Assembly: GCA_016935955.1 (NCBI GenBank)
Contig: JAFGPY010000273.1
Location: forward strand, 1-15,380
DNA from: Planctomycetota bacterium
GTDB lineage: Bacteria; Planctomycetota; Phycisphaerae; FEN-1346; JAACEH01
DNA: 15,380 bases
Direction of reading: 5' to 3'
The stretch's first letter is position 1. Each line of letters opens with the position of its first letter. Under the pieces are notes generated by a model that saw nothing but the letters and a program-made list of their open reading frames with translations, was not told where the DNA came from and searched no databases. Positions 8,019 through 14,229 of the stretch are shown piece by piece. Position numbers and translations under genes: made by a program.

Positions 8019-8711
8019 ATGGAAAGCAGCCACCAGTCCAACCCCGAGGCATCCGAGACCGGTCGGCCGGCGCCCCGTCGCGTCAGCGAAGCCATGCAGC
8101 GCGTAGCCAGCCAGGTCGGCGAGGTGCACAGCGAGGACGCCCGGCTGGTGAGCCAGGCCCAGGAGGGCCGCCGCGAGGCGTTCGGGCGGCTGTTCGAGAA
8201 GTACCGCCAGACGGCCTACCAGATCGCCTACCGGCTGCTGGGCAACAACGAGGACGCGCTGGACGCGGTGCAGGAGGCGTTCACCAAGGCTTTTGCGGGG
8301 CTGCAGGCATTTCGGGGCGGCGCCAGCTTCAAGACCTGGTTCTATCGGATCGTCACGAATTGCAGCCTCGACCTGCGTCGGAGCCGGGCCGTCCGTAAGG
8401 CAACAACGCTGGACAGCGACGAGCCGCCGCAGATACCGAGCACCAGCAGCGACGATCGCGAGCCGTCGCGACCGGCCGAATTGAAGGAGCTCAAGCAGAA
8501 GATCGACGAGGCCCTGGCCCAGATTCCCGAGACCAACCGCACGGCGTTCGTGCTCTTTGCCGTCGAGGGGGTCAGCTACCGCGAGATCGCCGAGATTCTG
8601 AACATCAGCATCGGCACCGTGATGAGCCGCATCTATTACGCCAGGCAGAAGCTGCAGCAGATTCTGTCCGAGTCGCAGGGCGGCCCGACGGCCGACAGTG
8701 AGGACCACTGA
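8019..8711 (+). CDS. ECF-family RNA polymerase sigma factor
   Basis: A 230-residue sigma-70-family protein of the ECF type, which directs RNA polymerase to alternative promoters. Sigma region 2 spans about 39-126 and includes ALDAVQEAFTKAF and FKTWFYRIVTNCSLDLRR. A variable acidic linker covers about 127-155. Sigma region 4 spans about 160-216 with the helix-turn-helix VSYREIAEILNISIGTVMSRIYYAR. Region 3 is absent, as usual for ECF factors. A 38-residue polar N-terminal extension precedes region 2. I start at ATG 8019; GTG 8016 and GTG 7956 are in-frame alternatives, and the ribosome site is weak (AGGG at 8004-8007, inside a hairpin). The anti-sigma-like gene starts 1 nt after the stop, so the two are probably translationally coupled. 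The ECF assignment is firm; the subgroup and regulon are not known. Confidence 0.95.
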   Translation: MESSHQSNPEASETGRPAPRRVSEAMQRVASQVGEVHSEDARLVSQAQEGRREAFGRLFEKYRQTAYQIAYRLLGNNEDALDAVQEAFTKAFAGLQAFRGGASFKTWFYRIVTNCSLDLRRSRAVRKATTLDSDEPPQIPSTSSDDREPSRPAELKELKQKIDEALAQIPETNRTAFVLFAVEGVSYREIAEILNISIGTVMSRIYYARQKLQQILSESQGGPTADSEDH

Positions 8712-8712
8712 A

Positions 8713-9429
8713 GTGACCGATGAGCAGTTCGAGGTTCTTCTTGCGGGATACGTCGACGGGCAACTGTCGGCCGAAGCGCGGCAGCGCGTCGATCGCGAGT
8801 TGTCGCGGCGGCCCGAGCTGCGCGAGAAGCTCGAGCAGCAGAAAGCCGCCGTTCAGGCCTATGCCACTTATCCCGTGGAGACCCCGAGCGACGAGGCCTG
8901 GAAGGGGGTCTGGACGCGCATCCAGGATCGCCTGCCGCAGGAGTCCAAACGCGTCTCGCTCGAAACGCTGACCGACCTGACGGCCGACGACGAGTTCGTC
9001 GCCGAGGAAGAGGAACCGTCAACCATCGAACTGCTGGCCGAACCGCGGCCGGCGGTCGTAGCCGCTTCGTCAAGGGTCGCACCTGCAGCCGCGGGCGAAC
9101 GCTCGCGGGCTGTTCGTCTGACCGCCCGGCAGGATCGTCGCCCGCTTCATTTGCCGCAGACGAGCCGGCGATCGTGGGCGGGCTTCTGGGCCCATGCCGC
9201 CGGTCTGGCGGCGGCGGTCGCCATCGTGGCCATGGTCATCCTCAGTGTGCAGCCGATTATCCACACGAGGCAACTGGCAACCTACGGCGAGGTCGAGTTC
9301 AATTTCGAGACCGATTCGGCCGGTTTCGTCGATACGCTGAAAGTTGACGACGAGACCTACGTTCAGATCGTCTGGGTGGATTATTCTCCCGCGGAGGCCG
9401 CGGACCATCAGGAGGAACCGGTTCAATGA
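8713..9429 (+). CDS. Putative transmembrane anti-sigma factor without zinc motif
   Basis: A 238-residue protein. The N-terminal part (about 1-75) has the typical start of anti-sigma proteins, an L-L-A-G-Y-V-D-G-Q-L-S-A-E-A-R-Q segment and then charged helices, but it contains no cysteine, so the His-Cys-Cys zinc-binding signature is missing. A long disordered region rich in acidic and then basic and proline residues (about 76-155) leads to one membrane helix (about 160-180) and a roughly 55-residue acidic domain that should lie outside the inner membrane. I start at GTG 8713, with GAGG (8700-8703) 9 nt upstream inside the sigma gene; GTG 8698 is the alternative. Position, topology and composition support a sigma-sequestering role; sequence alone does not prove it. 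Confidence 0.7.
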   Translation: MTDEQFEVLLAGYVDGQLSAEARQRVDRELSRRPELREKLEQQKAAVQAYATYPVETPSDEAWKGVWTRIQDRLPQESKRVSLETLTDLTADDEFVAEEEEPSTIELLAEPRPAVVAASSRVAPAAAGERSRAVRLTARQDRRPLHLPQTSRRSWAGFWAHAAGLAAAVAIVAMVILSVQPIIHTRQLATYGEVEFNFETDSAGFVDTLKVDDETYVQIVWVDYSPAEAADHQEEPVQ

Positions 9430-9983
9430 TCGAACGTCGAGCAACGCTCTGTGGCCGTCTGCTTGCGGCTATTGCCGTGGCGACGGCCCTTTCTGTCATG
9501 CCGTCGGCCATGATCGCCCAGGATAGCAGCGGAAAGAAGGAGGTCGAGCCGCCGAAGACGGTCGAACTGCAGGTCTTCGTCATCATGGCCGCCAAGGGCG
9601 AGAAGGCCCAGGAAGATCCTTCGCTCAAGGAGCTGGCCGAACTGCTGCGCTCCAAGTTCGGCAAACGGTTCAACCAGTTCGCCCTGCAGCGAACCACCAG
9701 CATGAAGATCAAACATAAGCAGGAACAGTCCTGCGGACTGGCCGCCGACTACTTCCTCAAGGCCAAGTACGACGACGCCGAGATGTCCGAGTCCGAGTCG
9801 CCGAAGATCGAGCTTGCCCTGAACGTGGTTCGCATAGTCGCCGGAGACTCGGGCAGCAAAGAGGTCGGCGTGCTGGGTCCCGTCGGGGCGAAGGTTCGCA
9901 AGAACAAGTTCTTCCTGCTCGGAGGTCCGCAGGTTGACGACAAGACCATGATTCTGGCCGTCCGCGTCACCAGCGCCAAGTAA
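9426..9983 (+). CDS. Small exported protein of the ECF sigma operon, function unknown
   Basis: A 185-residue protein whose ATG overlaps the preceding stop in an ATGA arrangement, with AGGAGG about 10 nt upstream, so translation is probably coupled. It has a basic start (MIERR), a hydrophobic stretch and a likely signal peptidase I site after MIA at residue 31. The mature part opens with a VELQVFVIMAA strand, then a lysine-rich helix, then alternating beta-like segments and a terminal FFLLGGP...MILAVRV pattern, suggesting a compact beta-rich domain. No catalytic or metal-binding motif is apparent and I recognise no named family. Being exported and coupled to the anti-sigma gene, it could sense or modulate the signal seen by the anti-sigma periplasmic domain, but that is inference. 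Confidence 0.8.
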   Translation: MIERRATLCGRLLAAIAVATALSVMPSAMIAQDSSGKKEVEPPKTVELQVFVIMAAKGEKAQEDPSLKELAELLRSKFGKRFNQFALQRTTSMKIKHKQEQSCGLAADYFLKAKYDDAEMSESESPKIELALNVVRIVAGDSGSKEVGVLGPVGAKVRKNKFFLLGGPQVDDKTMILAVRVTSAK

Positions 9984-10024
9984 GGACGCTCGCACGCACG
10001 CGTTTGCCTATCGGAGGGTCGCCG

Positions 10025-10885
10025 ATGATTCGCAGCATGATGGTCTGCACCGACGGGTCGCCTTGCGGCAAAGTGGCCTTGGACTACGCCCGCTACTGGG
10101 CCGACCGCATGAAGCTGTGCGTCACCGTGCTGTTTGTCGAAGACCTTCGCCTGACTCAGGGCCCGTTGATGACCGGTTACTACGGCCCCGTCGGCATGGC
10201 GCCCAGCGCCGCCTATCCGGCCTTCTACGAGGACCTCGTCCGCAGCGTCAAACAACAAGCCGATCGCGTCATGGCCGAAGCGCGCGACGTATTCAAAGAC
10301 TCGTCGCTCAAGGTCGACTATCAGGTTCGCGAGGGCATCGTTCGCGACGTCATCCTTGAGATGGCCCGCACGGTCGACCTGTTGTGCCTGGGCCGCCAGG
10401 GCGAGCACGGTGAATGGGAAGACGGCGAACTGGGCAGCACCGTGCAGAAGGTCCTTCATCGCAGCCAGCGACCGGTGCTGGTCACGCCGAACGTGTTCCA
10501 TCCACTGAGCCGATTGCTGGTGGCCTACGACGCCAGCAGCTACGCCAACCGTGCCTTGCGAGTGGCCTGCGATCTGGCATCGAGCATCGAACTGCCCATG
10601 ACCGTGGTCACCGTGGCGCCCGACGAACGTGAGCGGCAACGCTTCGAGGCCGTGCTCGACGAAGCCCGCAAACTGGCCGCACCCTACGACAAGGTGGCCT
10701 CCGAGTTTGTCCTGCTGGTGGGCGAAGAGGAGGAGACCCTCGTCACCGAACAGGCCGACGAGCGGCAATGCGACCTCATCGTCATGGGGGCTTACGGCGA
10801 GTCGCGCATCCGCGAATGGCTCCTCGGCAGCACGACGGCCGGCGTCCTGGCACGCAGCGCGCTGCCGGTGCTTTTGGTTCGATAG
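10025..10885 (+). CDS. Universal stress protein with two UspA domains
   Basis: A 286-residue protein with two tandem Usp domains. Domain 1 (about 1-155) starts MVCTDGSPCGKVALDYA and carries an ATP-loop-like G-R-Q-G then, ten residues later, GST. Domain 2 (about 160-286) starts LLVAYDASSYANRAL and has the exact family ATP-binding pattern G-x2-G-x9-G-S (GAYG then GST), ending ARSALPVLLVR. Fused tandem Usp proteins usually act in the cytosol as nucleotide-binding stress factors; the specific role is not predictable. ATG 10025 follows GGAGGG (10013-10018) by 6 nt; a TTG at 10004 is unlikely. Only 41 nt separate it from the previous stop with no terminator visible, so it may be the last gene of the sigma operon, though a separate promoter is possible. 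Confidence 0.92.
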   Translation: MIRSMMVCTDGSPCGKVALDYARYWADRMKLCVTVLFVEDLRLTQGPLMTGYYGPVGMAPSAAYPAFYEDLVRSVKQQADRVMAEARDVFKDSSLKVDYQVREGIVRDVILEMARTVDLLCLGRQGEHGEWEDGELGSTVQKVLHRSQRPVLVTPNVFHPLSRLLVAYDASSYANRALRVACDLASSIELPMTVVTVAPDERERQRFEAVLDEARKLAAPYDKVASEFVLLVGEEEETLVTEQADERQCDLIVMGAYGESRIREWLLGSTTAGVLARSALPVLLVR

Positions 10886-11194
10886 ACTCCGTCACACCAA
10901 TCGGCTGATGCCCCTCCCCGCTGTCCAGGTGTCCTGCTGCAATTAGCGCAATCCCAAGATGTTCCGCACACAGGATCAACCTTGCAGCCTCATGCTGCGG
11001 CTCGTGGCGTCGTCGTAAGTTGCCTGTGGGCTATAGCTTAGGCCTGCCCGCGCGACGGTTGGGCCGCCTCTGCGGCACGATCCGGCCGCCCGGTGCGACG
11101 GGAGCGGTTCACTTGGCCGCCATGCCGCGAATAATGTTTTAAGGAGACGACAGGAACGAGCAACTGCGACCGGTTGACCTGAAAGGAGCGTGAC
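10886..11194. other. 309-bp intergenic region with no convincing gene
   Basis: This stretch lies between the Usp gene and the zinc-ribbon gene. I find no supported coding frame on either strand and no terminator with a T-run after the Usp stop. A short hairpin, GCCGC (11063-11067) with GCGGC (11072-11076), and a possible TATAGC -10 box (11032-11037) without a clear -35 partner are the only structures seen. An AAGGAG at 11141-11146 has no start codon at suitable spacing. A leader or small RNA is possible but nothing matches a known class by eye. Confidence 0.5.
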
Positions 11195-11350
11195 GTGAAG
11201 AGAAGGTCACCTGTGATGACGAAGAAAGAACTGCCGTGCCTGCGCTGCGGTCGCATGATCCGAACCGACATCGGTCACCGCTTCTGCCCCCGTTGCCGCA
11301 GGGCCAACAGGGAAGGCTTCATCCCTCAGGTCTATCGGGATCCAGGGTAG
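11195..11350 (+). CDS. 51-residue zinc-ribbon protein
   Basis: A short gene starting at GTG 11195 with a strong AAAGGAG (11182-11188) at 6-nt spacing and ending in TAG at 11350. The product has two CxxC knuckles, Cys15-x2-Cys18 (CLRCG) and Cys31-x2-Cys34 (CPRCR), 12 residues apart, in a very basic protein (tail QVYRDPG). This is the form of a minimal zinc ribbon, resembling small C4 zinc proteins found in several Gram-negative groups. Likely roles include nucleic-acid or ribosome-associated binding, but none can be assigned. Start codon, ribosome site and paired cysteines together make a chance frame unlikely. It stands alone, and stem-loops follow within about 65 nt. Confidence 0.8.
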   Translation: MKRRSPVMTKKELPCLRCGRMIRTDIGHRFCPRCRRANREGFIPQVYRDPG

Positions 11351-11415
11351 CCTGTCTTGGGTAGCTGTGAGCGTAACGGCGTTCTTTGCTGCATGACGAG
11401 TTGAGATTGAGGAGC

Positions 11416-11432
11416 GAGGCCCTGCGGGCCTC
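11416..11432 (+). other. Perfect 7-bp hairpin downstream of the zinc-ribbon gene
   Basis: GAGGCCC (11416-11422) and GGGCCTC (11426-11432) pair perfectly around a TGC loop, just 5 nt before the terminator stem. It may be part of a structured 3' UTR or small RNA. No T-run follows it. Confidence 0.45.
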
Positions 11433-11437
11433 CAGAC

Positions 11438-11481
11438 GACTCGGGGACGGTAACCGAGGGAAGCCGACCCCCGAGTCTTTT
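11438..11481 (+). terminator. Rho-independent-type terminator after the zinc-ribbon gene
   Basis: GACTCGGGG (11438-11446) pairs with CCCCGAGTC (11469-11477) in a 9-bp stem directly followed by TTTT (11478-11481). The 22-nt loop contains a mini-hairpin (CGG-TAA-CCG at 11448-11456). The opening CTCGG can alternatively pair with CCGAG at 11454-11458, so two exclusive folds exist. On the minus strand no T-run follows, so it does not serve the ATPase gene. Confidence 0.65.
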
Positions 11482-11563
11482 CTTGCGCCTCAGTCGGCGC
11501 GTGACATTGAGCAACTGTTCTGCGGGAATGTGTCACCTGATGTGGCCATGTGATGTTGGGGGG

Positions 11564-13975
11564 TTACGGCCCTTCTGTACTGCGGCCGTGAGCGTGCCGC
11601 GCGGGACGCAGCAGCCGCAGGCCGTTGGCGATCACCAGCAGGCTGGCGCCCATGTCGGCGACGACAGCCATCCAGAGCGTGGCCATGTCGGCCAGCGCCA
11701 GGGCGAAGAAGACGGCCTTCAAGCCCAGGGCCACGGTCATATTCTGGCGGATGACCGACAGCGTGCGGCGGCCCAGCTCGACGGCCTCCGGCACGTGGTC
11801 CAGGCGGTCGGTCATCAGGGCCACGTCGGCCGTCTCCAGGGCTACGTCGGTTCCGGCGGCGCCCATGGCGATGCCGACCGTTGCCGCCGCAAGGGCAGGC
11901 GAGTCGTTCACCCCGTCGCCGACCATGGCCGTGGCTCCGTCACGGCGCGTCAGAAAGAGCACCTTCTCGACCTTCTCCTCGGGCGAGAGTTGGGCATGGA
12001 TGTGGTCCATGCCGATCTTGCCGCCCACAGTCGCGGCCGTCGCGGGGTTGTCGCCGGTCAGCATCACTAGGTCGGCTGCGCCCAGTTGCCGCAATCGGTG
12101 GACCATGGCCGGCGCTTCGTCTCGCACGCAGTCGGTCATGGCAATGCCCCCGAGCAGCGTCCGCCCGCGGGCCACCAGGACAGCCGTTCGTCCCGAGCCC
12201 TCAAGCCGTTCGAGTAGTTCGGTGCCGCGGTCGTCGAGTATGCCCAGTTCCTCCATCAGTCGGCCGCTGCCGACGTAGCAGGCCTGATCGTCCACAAGGG
12301 CCATAGCCCCGCGTCCGGGAATGGCCCGGGCGTCGCGGCCTTCGGCGATCGTGAGACTGTGTTGCCGCAGGTGCCGCCTGATCGCGGAGGCCAGCACGTG
12401 CTCGCTGTGGGCCTCGACCGCTCCGGCCGTGCGCAGCACGTCATCCTCGGTCGCACCGTTCATGGCGGCCGCTTCGTCCACCGCGAACTGGCCGCGCGTC
12501 AATGTGCCGGTCTTGTCAAACAGGAAGGTCCGCACGCGGCCCAGGTTCTCCACGTGCAGGCCCCCCTTGATGAGAATGCCGCGACGGGCGGCCGAGGCCA
12601 GGGCGGCGATGATCGTCACGGGCGTCGAGATGACCAGGGCGCACGGGCAGGCGATCACCAGCATCACCAGGGCCCGGAAGAACCAGCTCCGCCAACTCGC
12701 TCCGAGCGCCAACGGCGGCAAGGTGGCGACAATCATTGCGGCCACGATGACCGCCGGCGTGTACCAGCGGGCGAATCGCTCGACGAGTTGTTGCGACGGC
12801 GCGCGGCTCGACTGGGCTTCTTCCACGAGGTGCAGCATGCGGGCCAGCGTCGTGTCGGCGTAGGCCTTGGTCGCCCGGACCTCGACGACCCCGTCGCCAT
12901 TGATGCTGCCGGCAAAGACCTCGTCGCCGGGGTCCTTGGACACAGGACGCGATTCGCCGGTGACCGGGGCCTGGTTGACGTCGCTGCGTCCTTCGACGAT
13001 GACGCCGTCCGTCGGGATCGTCTCGCCGGGACGGACAACGGCCACCTCGCCGGGTTGCACCTGTTCGGCGGGCACCTCGACCAGGGCGCCATCTCGTCGC
13101 AGCCGGGCACGGGTCGGGGCGAGTCGCATGAGCTTCTCGACGGCTCGCCGCGCGCGGCCCATGGTGTAACCCTCCAACTGCAGGGCAAGCGAGAACAGGA
13201 GCATGGCGGAGGCCGCCTCGGCCCACTCCCACAGGAAGGCTGCTCCGACGGCGGCAACAGTCATCAGCAGGTTCATGTCGAACGTCCGCAGCCGCAGGGC
13301 TCGCAGCGCACTGCGGGCGATCGGGTAGCCGCCGGCGATCATGGCTGCGGCAAAAAGCAGCGTGGCCGTCGTCACGGGGCGGTCGTCGCCGAAAGTGGCC
13401 AGCGGTCGCAGGGACCACCCGTGGAGCAACCGGCCGGCATGGATCATCAGGGCTGCGGCAAAGCATGCGGCGGACAGACCAACCAGAAGCCATTTGCGAT
13501 GTGCGGTGGCCCATGCGGGCCGAGCCGGGGCGACATCCCCTTCGATGCTTGCGGGAAAACCGGCTGAGGCGATGGCCTGCCGCAAGGTTTCTGCATTGGC
13601 GGCGTCTGGGTCGAACTCGACACTTAGCGTCCGGGCGACGAAGTTGGCGGCCATGTGCCGCACGGCGCCGGTCCTGTGCAGTGCGGCCTCAATGACCCGC
13701 AACTCGTCGGCGCAGTCCATCTCGGCGATGTGATAGACGGCTTGCCCGCTGACGGCGGCCCGGTCGCCGACGCGATAGCCGAGGCCGGCAACCAGTTCGG
13801 CGACGTGCTGCGGCGTGGTTCGTTCGGGGTAGTATTCCAACGAGAGCGTTGAGGCCAGGAAATCGACCTGCACGTCGACCACTCCGTCCAGCCGCTGGAC
13901 GGCTTGCTCCACCTTGCCGGCACAGGTCGGGCAATCAATGCCCGAAAGCTCGAAGGTGACGCGCGCGGTTTCCAT
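11564..13975 (-). CDS. Zn2+/Cd2+/Pb2+-exporting P1B-type ATPase
   Basis: An 803-residue inner-membrane metal pump. It has an N-terminal metal-binding domain with Cys15-x2-Cys18 (GIDCPTCAG) and a second, degenerate one (MDCADE, 86-91) of the kind common in Zn/Cd pumps. Further motifs are TGES (339-342), the membrane CPC (443-445), DKTGT with phosphorylated Asp487, TGDN (640-643) and GDGVND (686-691). The last two helices carry N745 to K753 (NMTVALGLK) and D774-M-G, matching the P1B-2 (ZntA-like) signature for divalent Zn, Cd and Pb rather than copper. The usual nucleotide-domain HP pair is H526-V527. I start at ATG 13975, preceded by GGGAG at 8-nt spacing; an upstream extension to 14119 looks non-coding. 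It is divergent from the permease gene, and no metal regulator is adjacent. Confidence 0.95.
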   Translation of the reverse strand: METARVTFELSGIDCPTCAGKVEQAVQRLDGVVDVQVDFLASTLSLEYYPERTTPQHVAELVAGLGYRVGDRAAVSGQAVYHIAEMDCADELRVIEAALHRTGAVRHMAANFVARTLSVEFDPDAANAETLRQAIASAGFPASIEGDVAPARPAWATAHRKWLLVGLSAACFAAALMIHAGRLLHGWSLRPLATFGDDRPVTTATLLFAAAMIAGGYPIARSALRALRLRTFDMNLLMTVAAVGAAFLWEWAEAASAMLLFSLALQLEGYTMGRARRAVEKLMRLAPTRARLRRDGALVEVPAEQVQPGEVAVVRPGETIPTDGVIVEGRSDVNQAPVTGESRPVSKDPGDEVFAGSINGDGVVEVRATKAYADTTLARMLHLVEEAQSSRAPSQQLVERFARWYTPAVIVAAMIVATLPPLALGASWRSWFFRALVMLVIACPCALVISTPVTIIAALASAARRGILIKGGLHVENLGRVRTFLFDKTGTLTRGQFAVDEAAAMNGATEDDVLRTAGAVEAHSEHVLASAIRRHLRQHSLTIAEGRDARAIPGRGAMALVDDQACYVGSGRLMEELGILDDRGTELLERLEGSGRTAVLVARGRTLLGGIAMTDCVRDEAPAMVHRLRQLGAADLVMLTGDNPATAATVGGKIGMDHIHAQLSPEEKVEKVLFLTRRDGATAMVGDGVNDSPALAAATVGIAMGAAGTDVALETADVALMTDRLDHVPEAVELGRRTLSVIRQNMTVALGLKAVFFALALADMATLWMAVVADMGASLLVIANGLRLLRPARHAHGRSTEGP

Positions 13976-14017
13976 TCGCGTGACTCCCTGGGCGGTCCTC
14001 GTGGCGCCGCTGATTTC

Positions 14018-14023
14018 ATTGTA
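14018..14023 (-). promoter_or_regulatory. Predicted -10 box for the P1B ATPase gene
   Basis: On the minus strand the sequence reads TACAAT (14023 down to 14018), the same -10 as in the sigma operon promoter. The -35 candidates at 16-17 nt (TGGCCT or ATGGCC) are weak, which would suit activator control, but I see no MerR-, ArsR- or Zur-like dyad. Transcription near 14011 would give a leader of about 36 nt. Confidence 0.4.
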
Positions 14024-14167
14024 CGCGGATGAGCGGCGAAGGCCATGCCTGAGGTGCGACCGGGAGTGAACTCGGGGCCGAATGGCTGCGCATGGCCGCC
14101 ACTGAATCAACAGCCGCATTTGACCCTGAGGGCAAGAGGGAAAAAGCCTTGCATCCTCTCGCGGGCA

Positions 14168-14194
14168 GTCCGAAAATGACGGCGCAAGTCGGAC
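14168..14194 (+). other. Inverted repeat in the leader of the permease gene
   Basis: GTCCGA (14168-14173) and TCGGAC (14189-14194) form a perfect 6-bp inverted repeat around 15 nt, ending 35 nt before the permease ATG. It could be an RNA stem or an operator half-site pair. The rest of the 254-bp divergent region (13976-14229) shows no gene, and nothing matches a purine riboswitch. Confidence 0.35.
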
Positions 14195-14229
14195 GGCAAC
14201 TCCTCACTTGACGGTTGGGGGAACGGTTC

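Noticed and set aside
7920..8708. 262-codon minus-strand frame opposite the sigma factor
   Set aside because: It is a shadow of the ECF sigma gene, whose regions 2 and 4 are unmistakable on the plus strand.
10886..11194. tRNA or small coding gene in the gap
   Set aside because: No cloverleaf arms or T-loop-like sequence was found, and no start codon with a ribosome site opens a sensible frame before the GTG at 11195.
11438..11481. Known structured RNA (SRP RNA, RNase P RNA, or cobalamin riboswitch suggested by an AGGGAAGCC stretch)
   Set aside because: The conserved core sequences of these RNAs are missing, and no cobalamin-related gene follows. A terminator with an unusual loop is the simpler reading.
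12359..13567. 402-codon plus-strand frame inside the metal ATPase
   Set aside because: The composition is G-, H-, R- and Q-rich with no motif, while the minus strand carries all P-type ATPase signatures.
11564..13975. Copper-type P1B ATPase
   Set aside because: The last two helices carry N...K and D-x-G, the Zn/Cd/Pb signature, instead of the copper-type residues, and the second metal domain reads MDCADE.
14100..14229. Purine riboswitch before the nucleobase permease
   Set aside because: I cannot find the three-way-junction core or the loop-loop sequences of the purine riboswitch. Only one 6-bp inverted repeat is visible.
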